14,850 nt of DNA from an uncultured Taibaiella sp. GTDB taxonomy: Bacteria > Bacteroidota > Bacteroidia > Chitinophagales > Chitinophagaceae. Within the stretch, counting starts at the first letter, position 1. The number at the start of each line of letters is the position of its first letter. The notes below the pieces were generated by a model, which saw only the letters and a program-made list of their open reading frames with translations, was not told the origin of the DNA and ran no database searches. The DNA lies in NCBI GenBank assembly GCA_946886975.1, contig CAMPJV010000023.1, positions 1-14,850 on the forward strand, written 5' to 3'. A program made the translations under genes and the position numbers. Of this stretch, positions 1 to 6,279 are shown piece by piece.

Positions 1-95
1 AATATCCACATGGTAAAATAGAAAACAACCGGCAGTTTGCAAATTCTGAGCTGCAATCCGTATCACATAAACTGCTTTGGTTCAACGAATTCGCA

Positions 96-554
96 TTACA
101 TGGCTTTCTCGTAGCGGCCTGTTGCTTTATGAAACCTGATCCTGTAATAAATAGCAGGAATATATTCGGGTTTCACATCGTGATACCTTTCTTCCTGAGT
201 GTGCGGGGGCAGTGTTGTTTCCGTGGCTTTTTGTTCCAGCATATATTCAGAGAAGAACTGGCGGGCATAGGCTATATCTTCATCAGTAGTAAGTTCTTCA
301 TATGTTCCCCAGGCGATGACACTCGTCCAGTGATTGTAATCCCTTATGTCGTCAACCTCAAAGCACACCTCTGGGTTTCTGCGCATCATTTGTATTTTCA
401 TTCCATCCTTTGAGTGGCAAAGGATGCCAGTTTGCTCAAGTACATAGCTCACAGGCACGACATATGTGATGTCCCCATCGTTACATCCGATCCGGCCGAC
501 GGAGTTATTGTTCAGCATTTCGCCTATTTCTTCCTGCGTAAGTTCTCCAAGCAT
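96..554 (-). CDS. Pyridoxamine 5'-phosphate oxidase-like flavin-binding protein (NimA-like)
   Basis: A 152-residue cytoplasmic protein with the single split-barrel FMN-binding fold of the PNPOx/NimA group. What is visible: an N-terminal helix that reads like the family opening (LTQEEIGEMLNNNSVGRIG, residues 5-23), then strand-rich sequence with the typical VVPVSYV segment (about 32-38), the ILCHSKDGMKIQMMRRNPEVCFEV stretch in short pieces around 44-67, and a W-G-x-Y-E strand near 77-82. The length matches small members of this family. Such proteins bind FMN and sometimes reduce nitro compounds; the substrate here cannot be told. The gene is divergent from the cupin gene at 662 with a 107-bp spacer in which I see no clear promoter box. 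Nothing identifiable lies downstream in 1-95. The family call is secure; true PdxH activity is unlikely given the short length. Confidence 0.88.
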   Translation of the reverse strand: MLGELTQEEIGEMLNNNSVGRIGCNDGDITYVVPVSYVLEQTGILCHSKDGMKIQMMRRNPEVCFEVDDIRDYNHWTSVIAWGTYEELTTDEDIAYARQFFSEYMLEQKATETTLPPHTQEERYHDVKPEYIPAIYYRIRFHKATGRYEKAM

Positions 555-661
555 TGTTAAGGTATTGATATACTAAGTTAACAGGCTTTCTGAACCTACT
601 GAAATCTATCTGTATGGCAGCATTTTTATGACTATTAAGTGAGTCGATAAAATAATGAGCG

Positions 662-1222
662 ATGAAGCAGTTTCAGGCGGGTCTTCTTTTACCGGAGCAT
701 ACAGCCATACTATTTCTTGATGATGATGGAGTTTTCCCAAATAATGAACAATTACCCCTGATCAAATATGAGCATGCTATACAGATAAGCAATGAAGAAA
801 AGGGGGCAGAGGAGATTGAAAGACTGCTTGAGGAAAACCACTGGCATCATCCATGGCGAAACGGTATTTATGACTATCATCACTACCATAGTTCGGCCCA
901 TGAAGTACTCATTTGCTATGCTGGGGAGGCTGAGGTCCAAATGGGAGGTCCGGCAGGTGCGGCGCTTGAATTTAAGCAGGGAGATGTGCTTATACTCCCG
1001 GCAGGAACAGCCCATAAGTGTTTACGGGCAACGCTTGATTTCAAGTGCATAGGTGCATACCCTGAGAACCAGCTGTTCGACATGAACTATGGCAAGACAG
1101 AAGAACGATCCAAAGCTATTGAGCAAATCTTTAAGTTGCCATTGCCATTGGCAGATCCGATCTATGGATCCGATGGGCCACTTGTATTTCACTGGCAACT
1201 TGATGCGGCCCAAAGAGCTTAA
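662..1222 (+). CDS. YjlB-type cupin domain protein
   Basis: A 186-residue single-domain cupin. The opening LFLDDDGVFPNNEQLPLI (about 18-34), the W-R-N-G-I-Y-D-Y-H-H-Y-H block (65-76) and the end G-A-Y-P-E followed by LPLPLADPIYGSDGPL are the pattern of the Bacillus YjlB group. The probable metal-binding residues of cupin motif 1 are H74, H76 and E81 (with H80 adjacent). Motif 2 is GDVLILPAGTAHK (107-119), with H118 as the last ligand. By analogy it is a cytosolic metal-binding barrel; substrate and reaction are unknown. It is the first gene of a + strand pair with the DUF4468 gene 39 bp downstream, so the two may be cotranscribed. No strong ribosome binding site precedes the ATG, which is usual for Bacteroidota. 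I chose ATG 662 because the family homology begins within the first 20 residues. Confidence 0.9.
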   Translation: MKQFQAGLLLPEHTAILFLDDDGVFPNNEQLPLIKYEHAIQISNEEKGAEEIERLLEENHWHHPWRNGIYDYHHYHSSAHEVLICYAGEAEVQMGGPAGAALEFKQGDVLILPAGTAHKCLRATLDFKCIGAYPENQLFDMNYGKTEERSKAIEQIFKLPLPLADPIYGSDGPLVFHWQLDAAQRA

Positions 1223-1261
1223 TGGTATAGTTTTACTGATGTAAGGAAAAACAGTATATAT

Positions 1262-1828
1262 ATGAAGCAGCTAATCTCCGTTCTTTGCCTGTTGCTTCCG
1301 TTTTTCCAAACGCTTGGGCAGAATACGCACGATGAAACGTTGATAGGCCAGCGAGCATGGAGGGTACCTCCTCTTCCGGTTGAAGACGGACAAATCGTGT
1401 ACCGGGATGCAATTCGACTTGAAGGTATTTCCAGCGAGACCTTGTATAAAAGAGCATTGAACTGGCTTCAGTATAATCTGAAAACAGACGATCAGTCAAT
1501 AACGCCAAATAAGAAGGATGGGAGCATCAGCGGTAGGGGCAAAATAACTTACAATCAAAATATAGTGGCCAGCAATGCTATTCAGGGTATTTACTTTGAC
1601 TACGATATACAGGTTTCGGATGGCGGTTATACTTATGACATCACCAACCTTCAGGGGGTATTATCAGGAAAGCGGCTTGACTATTCGGCCATGTACAGAG
1701 AAGAGCTTAACAACATAGAGAAGCCAGGCCAATGGACCCATAAGTACCGGTATGAAATGCTTTCGGATGCGCATTCCTTCGTAACATTGATGATCCAGAG
1801 TCTGAAGAACGCTATGATAAAGGACTAG
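1262..1828 (+). CDS. Secreted DUF4468 (TBP-like fold) protein
   Basis: A 188-residue exported protein of unknown function. Residues 1-20 form a signal peptide: a K near the N-terminus, a hydrophobic core LISVLCLLLPFF, and a likely cut after Gln20 (T-L-G-Q). From about 37 to 125 the sequence follows the DUF4468 pattern common in Bacteroidota: LPVEDGQIVY, then a short strand, then SSETLYKRALNWLQ, then strands with a G-x-I-S-G-R-G-K turn. There is no lipobox Cys, so it is probably periplasmic or surface-exposed. It lies 39 bp after the cupin gene in the same direction and is followed 24 bp later by a strong intrinsic terminator, so it ends its transcription unit. DUF4468 proteins have no established biochemical role that I know of. 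Confidence 0.85.
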   Translation: MKQLISVLCLLLPFFQTLGQNTHDETLIGQRAWRVPPLPVEDGQIVYRDAIRLEGISSETLYKRALNWLQYNLKTDDQSITPNKKDGSISGRGKITYNQNIVASNAIQGIYFDYDIQVSDGGYTYDITNLQGVLSGKRLDYSAMYREELNNIEKPGQWTHKYRYEMLSDAHSFVTLMIQSLKNAMIKD

Positions 1829-1851
1829 TGGCAATTGAGGAAAATTTCGCA

Positions 1852-1877
1852 GCAGATGTTGATACATCTGCTTTTTT
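1852..1877 (+). terminator. Intrinsic terminator after the DUF4468 gene
   Basis: A perfect 8-bp stem, GCAGATGT (1852-1859) and ACATCTGC (1864-1871), closes a 4-nt loop TGAT and is followed at once by six T (1872-1877). It sits 24 bp after the stop codon at 1828. The opposite strand has no T tract after the stem, so it acts on + strand transcripts only. Confidence 0.9.
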
Positions 1878-1930
1878 GTGTCAATATTATCTCTCTTTGT
1901 AAAGTGCCTCTACAACTCGCAATATTCCAA

Positions 1931-2130
1931 GACAGTTTGGGAGAGGCTGTTGATAACTTTATCTGTCACAGTCACGCCCCAATTAGTCCCACAGCCCCGC
2001 TTTCTAAATGGCTAATTCTCACCATGCGGGCGAGAGAGACACTCTCATCGTACAATTCTTTCCACACTCTGCAAGGACCAACCTTTCTAGTTCTCTCTGC
2101 TGAAGAACACCGGTGGCACGGTCCTTTTTC
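1931..2130 (+). ncRNA. Candidate structured small RNA (unassigned region)
   Basis: The 354 bases between the DUF4468 stop and the small ORF at 2183 hold no convincing protein gene. Reading the + strand, several stems follow one another. GGCTGT (1945-1950) pairs with ACAGCC (1991-1996). CCCGC (1996-2000) pairs with GCGGG (2026-2030), with ATGG (2008-2011) and CCAT (2022-2025) nested inside. Directly abutting is CGAGAGAG (2031-2038) with CTCTC-A-TCG (2042-2050), an 8-bp stem with one bulge and a 3-nt loop. Then AAGGACC (2073-2079) pairs with GGTCCTT (2120-2126), enclosing GTTCT/AGAAC (2090-2094, 2104-2108) and running into T at 2125-2129. The unit is insulated upstream by the terminator at 1852-1877. 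I recognise no known RNA family, short stems arise by chance, and no good promoter is visible, so this is only a candidate. Confidence 0.3.
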
Positions 2131-2182
2131 CTTAACAGTTGTCAGAAGGTAATAGATTGATTTTGACGGAAATAGGTAGGTT

Positions 2183-2362
2183 ATGACAACGAGAATGATA
2201 ATACCGGCACTGCTTTTTATGATGAAGTATTTCTTTGATATCGAAAAGGAGATCACTCAATCCATTTTGCTTTCATGTCAACTAAGGCTAATGGATTACA
2301 AGGAGGTCCTTACCAACCTGTATCAAGTGGCTGTATCAAACAGATTAGATTCGATGAGTTAA
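2183..2362 (+). CDS. Small hypothetical protein upstream of the pseudo-receiver gene
   Basis: An open frame of 59 codons, ATG 2183 to TAA 2360-2362. It starts MTTRMIIPALLFMMKYFF and continues as a helix-prone mix of charged and aliphatic residues (DIEKEITQSILL, then MDYKEVLTNLYQ) to a C-terminal RLDSMS. No family is recognised. Support: natural composition with no rare-residue runs, a purine-rich AGGTAGG ending 3 bases before the ATG, and a stop only 11 bp before the ATG at 2374 of the next gene, which is typical operon spacing. An upstream TGATTTTG (2158-2165) is one base from the TAnnTTTG box, with TTG 16 bp before it. The start could instead be ATG 2195, 2219 or 2222. The hydrophobic first 18 residues might be a weak membrane anchor. 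This is a plausible gene, not a proven one. Confidence 0.45.
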   Translation: MTTRMIIPALLFMMKYFFDIEKEITQSILLSCQLRLMDYKEVLTNLYQVAVSNRLDSMS

Positions 2363-2373
2363 ACAACGGCACT

Positions 2374-2811
2374 ATGGGCTTACGTATACTTTTGATAGGA
2401 GATGACCTGAATTACATGATGAAGGACGGTGCCATGCTTCGTGCACATGGGTTGCGTGTGTATTTCTGTAATGACTTCAGACTAGTAGGCGACCTGATGG
2501 ATGAGACAAAGCCAGCTGTGCTGTTTGTCAATGCAAAAGTCCACGATGAAGAAAGTACGGCGATGTACCATCGGTTGCTGGATAATGTCCACTACGCTTC
2601 AATTCCTGTCATCTATACTTTGTCCGCCAACGATGTATATCTTGTAAACAGGAAGAGGACTGCCACCAGGGAAAGCCGGTATATGACCAGCAATAACATT
2701 ATTGATGCGATAAAGATGGCCTTTGTCACCTCAGATAATCCTGCTTCCGGAAAGCGCATTCCACTCCTCTTTCCAACATGCAGCGGTGGCTACTCACCAT
2801 ATAGAGCCTGA
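2374..2811 (+). CDS. Pseudo-receiver (degenerate response-regulator receiver) protein
   Basis: From ATG 2374 this encodes 145 residues, with a CheY-like receiver from about 3 to 118. The first strand LRILLIGDD keeps the acidic pair D10-D11. The third strand PAVLFVNAKV puts Asn53 where the phospho-acceptor Asp normally sits. The fourth strand IPVIYTLS keeps Thr82. The fifth-strand position normally occupied by Lys carries Thr105 (SRYMTS). Spacings between these positions agree within two residues with CheY (D12/D13, D57, T87, K109). With Asn for Asp and no Lys it should not be phosphorylated in the usual way, and there is no output domain after residue 118. The frame is open back to ATG 2275, but those 33 residues overlap the small ORF in another frame and precede the fold, so I prefer 2374. 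A role as a protein-interaction adaptor is inference. Confidence 0.7.
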   Translation: MGLRILLIGDDLNYMMKDGAMLRAHGLRVYFCNDFRLVGDLMDETKPAVLFVNAKVHDEESTAMYHRLLDNVHYASIPVIYTLSANDVYLVNRKRTATRESRYMTSNNIIDAIKMAFVTSDNPASGKRIPLLFPTCSGGYSPYRA

Positions 2812-2843
2812 CATTCACTTAAATTCCTTTGATTCACTTACTT

Positions 2844-2867
2844 TGTGCGCCTGTAATTGCGCGCACA
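2844..2867 (+). promoter_or_regulatory. GC-rich inverted repeat abutting the ubiD-family start codon
   Basis: TGTGCGC (2844-2850) and GCGCACA (2861-2867) form a perfect 7-bp inverted repeat around a 10-nt loop, ending two bases before ATG 2870. As RNA it would be a stable hairpin at the ribosome entry site; as DNA it could be an operator for a dimeric regulator. No T tract follows, so it is not a terminator. Confidence 0.55.
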
Positions 2868-2869
2868 TT

Positions 2870-4711
2870 ATGCCATACTCCTCCTTAGAAGATTGCCTGC
2901 TTGACCTGGAAAGAATCGGTCAACTAGTACGCATCAGGGAAGAGGTGGATCCTGATCTTGAAATGGCTGCAATTCATCTTCGGATTTATGAGGCTCAAGG
3001 GCCTGCATTGTTGTTTGAAAACGTTAAAGGCACCAGGTACAGAACAGCGTCAAACATCTTTGGGACAATTGACAGGAGCAGGTTTCTTTTTCGCGACACT
3101 TTTCGAATGGTGCAGCAACTTATCGGGCTAAAGAATGATCCTATCAAAGCACTGAAACACCCTTTTCAGAACTTTAAGGCCGGCATGGCTGCTTTGAAGG
3201 CTATGCCTTTAAAGAATTCTTCCAGGAAGCCAGTTCTTGATCAACTAATAGCGATATCAGACCTTCCCCAGGTGAGGCACTGGCCTAAAGACGGGGGAGC
3301 GTTCATTACACTACCTCAGGTATATTCGGAGGACATTGATAAGCCTGGTGTTGTAAATGCTAATCTTGGTATGTACCGGATCCAACTCGGTGGCAACGAG
3401 TACAGCCTGAATGAAGAGATAGGTCTTCACTACCAGATCCACCGGGGAATAGGTGTACACCAGGCAAAGGCAAATAGAAAGAATCAACCTCTGAGGGTGA
3501 GCATTTTTGTGGGTGGGCCTCCTGCACATACGCTTTCTGCAGTAATGCCGTTGCCCGAAGGGCTGAGTGAACTCACCTTCGCCGGTTTGCTGGGCGGACG
3601 AAGGTTCAGGTACGCATACGAGGATGGATATGCCATTAGTACTGATGCCGACTTTGTCATTACTGGTGACGTCTATATGAACGATGTGAAGCCGGAAGGA
3701 CCCTTTGGCGATCATCTTGGCTACTATAGTCTTACTCATCCATTTCCTGTAATGAAGGTGGCTAAGGTTTACGCAAGAAGAAAGGCTATCTGGCCATTCA
3801 CGGTTGTGGGACGTCCACCACAGGAAGACACGAGTTTCGGTGCATTAATACACGAGCTGACAGGTGATGCCATTCCGCATGAAATCCCAGGCCTTAGGGA
3901 AGTGAATGCTGTGGACGCAGCCGGGGTGCATCCTCTGTTGCTGGCCATAGGCAGTGAACGCTATACTCCTTATGATGTGGCCAGGAAGCCCGCGGAACTA
4001 CTTACAATAGCAAATCACATCCTCGGTACTGGCCAGTTAAGCCTCGCTAAATACCTCATAATCGCAGCTGATGACGGTGAGGGAATTTCTACTCGTCTTA
4101 TCGAACAATATTTGCGCTATGTCCTGCAGCGGATCGATTTGGGAAGGGACCTTCACTTTCAGACCAATACAACCATTGATACACTGGACTACTCGGGAAC
4201 TGGTCTCAACTCGGGAAGCAAGCTGGTCATTGCTGCACATGGTGAGGTAAAAAGGACGCTTTGTACTGAAGTGCCTGAAAAGCTGAAGGAATTAGCCGGT
4301 TTTGAAAACCCAAGAGTGGTGTTCCCTGGAGTAATAGCAATTCAGGCCAAGGCGTTTGTTGACTACCATGCCGCACGAGAGGAATTGAATTCCCTTAGTG
4401 AGCAGCTTAAGAATCATGTTAATGAGCTTGAATCTGCACCTCTTATCATCATCTGCGATGACAGCTCCTTCGTCAGTAGGACCCTGAACAACTTTCTTTG
4501 GGTCGCCTTTACCCGAAGTAATCCTTCCCACGACGTCTATGGTGTCAAAAGCTTTATTCAGTTTAAGCACTGGGGCTCTGAAGGCCCATTGGTTATCGAT
4601 GCACGGATAAAGCCACACCACGCACCAGCTCTTGAGCAAGATCCCGCTGTTGAACGAAGAGTCGACAGCTTGTTTGATAAGGGGGGGAGCCTATATGGTG
4701 TGATAAAATGA
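2870..4711 (+). CDS. UbiD-family prenylated-FMN-dependent decarboxylase
   Basis: A 613-residue cytosolic enzyme of the UbiD superfamily, which (de)carboxylates unsaturated or aromatic acids with the prenyl-FMN cofactor made by UbiX. Motifs in order: N-terminal MPYSSLEDCLLDLERIGQLV; EAQGPALLFENV (41-52); NLGMYR (165-170), whose Asn and Arg match the cofactor/metal Asn168 and catalytic Arg173 of Fdc1; FVGGPPAH (213-220); LPEGLSE (228-234); DADFVITGDVYMND (259-272); PEGPFGDHLGYYS (275-287). In the last, E276 matches Fdc1 Glu277 and D281 takes the place of Glu282; an E-or-D at this site is known in the superfamily. The frame is open back to 2723, but the first 49 codons overlap the pseudo-receiver gene and the family begins at ATG 2870. 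The substrate is not clear (menaquinone-type or other aromatic acid). No ubiX partner is in the window. It ends 3 bp from a convergent gene. Confidence 0.93.
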   Translation: MPYSSLEDCLLDLERIGQLVRIREEVDPDLEMAAIHLRIYEAQGPALLFENVKGTRYRTASNIFGTIDRSRFLFRDTFRMVQQLIGLKNDPIKALKHPFQNFKAGMAALKAMPLKNSSRKPVLDQLIAISDLPQVRHWPKDGGAFITLPQVYSEDIDKPGVVNANLGMYRIQLGGNEYSLNEEIGLHYQIHRGIGVHQAKANRKNQPLRVSIFVGGPPAHTLSAVMPLPEGLSELTFAGLLGGRRFRYAYEDGYAISTDADFVITGDVYMNDVKPEGPFGDHLGYYSLTHPFPVMKVAKVYARRKAIWPFTVVGRPPQEDTSFGALIHELTGDAIPHEIPGLREVNAVDAAGVHPLLLAIGSERYTPYDVARKPAELLTIANHILGTGQLSLAKYLIIAADDGEGISTRLIEQYLRYVLQRIDLGRDLHFQTNTTIDTLDYSGTGLNSGSKLVIAAHGEVKRTLCTEVPEKLKELAGFENPRVVFPGVIAIQAKAFVDYHAAREELNSLSEQLKNHVNELESAPLIIICDDSSFVSRTLNNFLWVAFTRSNPSHDVYGVKSFIQFKHWGSEGPLVIDARIKPHHAPALEQDPAVERRVDSLFDKGGSLYGVIK

Positions 4712-4714
4712 TCC

Positions 4715-5074
4715 TTATTTCTTTCCTATCAAACCAAGATGAGTGTGACGGAAGGAATTGTCGTACTTTAATCCGTAACCAAGCATCCGGTCAAATGAAG
4801 AGTGTCCCCACATCAGGAGCCCCGCCAAAAGTAAATGGTTTTCGCTGATAAGGTGACCTGAAATGATCAGGATACCGGCTACCATTTTGAAATGTGCAAA
4901 GTTGTAGACCAGGGCACCAATCCTGGCATTAACAGCATATGCGGCAATACTGAGGTCCGGCGAAAAGAACAAGACCAGGTAGGCCCACCATGATAGATTG
5001 AGCGGCAGAGAATAAATAAGGACGATACAAACGGCAAGTTGCGCCAGCTGTTCCAATTGTAAAATCTTTTTCAT
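4715..5074 (-). CDS. DUF4260 membrane protein
   Basis: A 119-residue integral membrane protein. About four hydrophobic segments are visible: LAVCIVLIYSL (12-22), WWAYLVLFF (29-37), MVAGILIISGHLI (64-76) and LLLAGLLMWG (80-90). The family residues are W-W followed by F-S-P-D-L-S, Y-N-F-A-H, then H-S-S-F-D-R-M-L-G-Y-G-L-K-Y and F-R-H-T-H-L-G-L-I-G near the C-terminus, which together are a clear DUF4260 signature. Function is unknown. It lies 81 bp downstream of the Crp/Fnr gene in the same direction, but that gap holds an exact -7 box (5095-5102), so it may also have its own promoter. Its stop is 3 bp from the stop of the convergent UbiD-family gene, so the two messages must overlap. Confidence 0.85.
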   Translation of the reverse strand: MKKILQLEQLAQLAVCIVLIYSLPLNLSWWAYLVLFFSPDLSIAAYAVNARIGALVYNFAHFKMVAGILIISGHLISENHLLLAGLLMWGHSSFDRMLGYGLKYDNSFRHTHLGLIGKK

Positions 5075-5094
5075 TTTGCTGTATTGTTATAGGG

Positions 5095-5102
5095 CAAAAG
5101 TA
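5095..5102 (-). promoter_or_regulatory. Bacteroidetes -7 box upstream of the DUF4260 gene
   Basis: The minus strand reads TACTTTTG, an exact match to TAnnTTTG, 20 bp upstream of ATG 5074. No good -33 TTTG is seen at the usual spacing, so the call rests on the -7 box and its position alone. Confidence 0.4.
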
Positions 5103-5155
5103 TTCCGACATGGTGCCTTTAAACGATAACAAAAGATAAGAAAACGGTCAGCAGG

Positions 5156-5743
5156 TCACTTACTGACTCTGTTGCGTATACGGCTAAGGCTTACGGGCGT
5201 TATACCGAGATAACTGGCGATATAATGCTGGGGTATTCGTTCGATAATTTTGGCCTTGTTGCTTTGTAAGAGTTCATAGTATCGTTCCTCCGGACTAAGT
5301 AACAAAAGCCCTGTCATGCGTTCCTCCAGGCCAATGGCCAGGTATTCTGCAATAAGGCGTCCAAAGCGCTCCCAGGTATGTGACTTCTGGTATAATTCCT
5401 TGAGTATTGCGTATGGAAATACGAGAAGCTTACATGCTGTCAAAGCTTCTATTGTGAGATGGGAGGGCTGTTGGTTAATACAACTAATATAGGAAGCGAC
5501 GAAATGATTTTCGAAGTAGAAATAGGTTGTTCGCTCTTCGCCGTCCTTTGTGTAGTAATGTCGCATAGTGCCCTCCACGACGAAGCCAATTTCTTTAGCT
5601 ACTTTACCTTCATTTGCAAAACAGTCACGTTTGCTCAGATGCCTTTCGTATACGTGAGGTGCCAGAAGTTCCCACTCCTCATTATTGATCGGGAGAAAGT
5701 TATTGATTGATGACCTGAGTTTCCGGAGAGATTCGTCAAACAT
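5156..5743 (-). CDS. Crp/Fnr-family transcriptional regulator
   Basis: A 195-residue one-component regulator of the short Bacteroidota Crp/Fnr type. Residues about 20-125 form the cyclic-nucleotide-binding-like beta roll: the strand and turn FANEGKVAKEIGFVVEGTMRHYY (in pieces over 42-64), then EERTTYFYFENHFV. A long helix follows (LYQKSHTWERFGRLIAEYLA), then the paired EERMTGLLLLSPEERYYELL. The C-terminal helix-turn-helix is RIPQHYIASYLGITPVSLSRIRNRV, residues 169-193. There are no Fnr-type iron-sulfur Cys ligands, and the cAMP-contact Arg-Ser pair is not evident, so the effector is unknown. The upstream doxX-like gene ends 19 bp before this start, so the two are almost certainly cotranscribed; the DUF4260 gene follows. 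A role in oxidative or envelope-stress control of its neighbours is inference. Confidence 0.92.
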   Translation of the reverse strand: MFDESLRKLRSSINNFLPINNEEWELLAPHVYERHLSKRDCFANEGKVAKEIGFVVEGTMRHYYTKDGEERTTYFYFENHFVASYISCINQQPSHLTIEALTACKLLVFPYAILKELYQKSHTWERFGRLIAEYLAIGLEERMTGLLLLSPEERYYELLQSNKAKIIERIPQHYIASYLGITPVSLSRIRNRVSK

Positions 5744-5762
5744 AGATCCAAGTCATTTCCCG

Positions 5763-6170
5763 TCAGCTTTTGTCTACGGAGTACCGGCCCGGACCTATAA
5801 AGAAAAAGCCAAGGAATACAAAGCCAAGTTCTATAGCATGTGAGGCTCTCATTATATCATCTCCTTTTGCAAAATGAGAGACCGACGCAACAATCATCGT
5901 ACAGAGCAGCAGGAAACTTGCCGGCCGGAAAGCAAGACCTAATATCAACAGCAGTCCCCCGATCGCCTCTGAGGCTCCCGCCATGAATCCCCAAAATGTC
6001 GGATACACATGTACATTCAAGTTCTGCATAGATGCTCCAATCTTGGTCCACTTTTCAGGTCCGCCGATCAGCTTCGGGTAACCGTGTAGGATCATCATAG
6101 CTCCCAGGCCAATGCGCATCAGCAAGAGTCCAAGGTTTGAATACCTGCCCAATATTCCCAGAATAGCCAT
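5763..6170 (-). CDS. DoxX-family membrane protein
   Basis: A 135-residue four-helix membrane protein of the DoxX/TQO small-subunit family. Visible features: the first helix LGLLLMRIGLGAMMILHGYPKLIGG (residues 13-37, given in parts as LLMRIGLGAMM and LHGYPKL), the family's helix-end H-G-x-x-K-L; a second helix with F-W-G-F-M-A-G-A-S-E-A-I-G-G-L-L-L-I-L-G-L; a third RPASFLLLCTMIVASVSHF; and a last helix IELGFVFLGFFFIGPGRYSVD. The family is linked to quinone or thiosulfate redox reactions and oxidative-stress complexes, but members are poorly defined. It is the first gene of the doxX, crp/fnr, DUF4260 set. The minus strand carries TATCATTG at 6193-6200, one base from the TAnnTTTG -7 box, about 22 bp ahead of the ATG. 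Confidence 0.92.
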   Translation of the reverse strand: MAILGILGRYSNLGLLLMRIGLGAMMILHGYPKLIGGPEKWTKIGASMQNLNVHVYPTFWGFMAGASEAIGGLLLILGLAFRPASFLLLCTMIVASVSHFAKGDDIMRASHAIELGFVFLGFFFIGPGRYSVDKS

Positions 6171-6192
6171 AGTTAGTTCCGTGTTTTAATGA

Positions 6193-6200
6193 CAATGATA
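6193..6200 (-). promoter_or_regulatory. Possible -7 box for the doxX-crp unit
   Basis: The minus strand reads TATCATTG, one mismatch to TAnnTTTG, 22 bp before the DoxX ATG at 6170. The same octamer lies before the lipoprotein gene at 8474-8481. The -33 element is not clear. Confidence 0.25.
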
Positions 6201-6229
6201 TAGAATAATCTGCAAAAACAGTTCTAAGA

Positions 6230-6256
6230 GAAATGGTGACCCAGGGCCACCATTTC
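6230..6256 (-). terminator. Hairpin terminator after the T9SS-exported protein gene
   Basis: A perfect 9-bp stem, GAAATGGTG (6230-6238) and CACCATTTC (6248-6256), has a 9-nt loop that can form CCC/GGG inside. It lies 23 bp downstream of the T9SS gene stop. On the minus strand it is followed by TCTCTTAG and later a T5 run, a weak U tract, so efficiency is uncertain. Confidence 0.55.
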
Positions 6257-6279
6257 CGGAATAAATAATGGATGAAGTC

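Noticed and set aside
1..95. Partial gene at the left edge
   Set aside because: All + frames stop early or run only antisense into the flavin protein gene; no family signal can be read in 95 bases.
129..413. + strand ORF of 94 codons, open back to the window start
   Set aside because: It is antisense to the flavin protein gene (96-554), which has clear family motifs; its own translation has no recognisable pattern.
1835..2152. + strand ORF of 105 codons after the DUF4468 gene
   Set aside because: It runs through the terminator stem at 1852-1871 and has an unnatural composition; no family resemblance.
1972..2256. - strand ORF of 94 codons with a CHRC motif
   Set aside because: One Cys pair is not enough; it is antisense to the hairpin region and to the small ORF, and shows no domain.
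2275..2373. 33-residue N-terminal extension of the pseudo-receiver
   Set aside because: It overlaps the small ORF in another frame and precedes the first receiver strand; ATG 2374 fits the fold.
2723..2869. 49-residue N-terminal extension of the UbiD-family protein
   Set aside because: It lies largely inside the pseudo-receiver coding sequence, is Cys/His-rich and unlike UbiD N-termini.
3311..3739. - strand ORF of 142 codons inside the decarboxylase gene
   Set aside because: Shadow of a clearly coding frame; no motifs.
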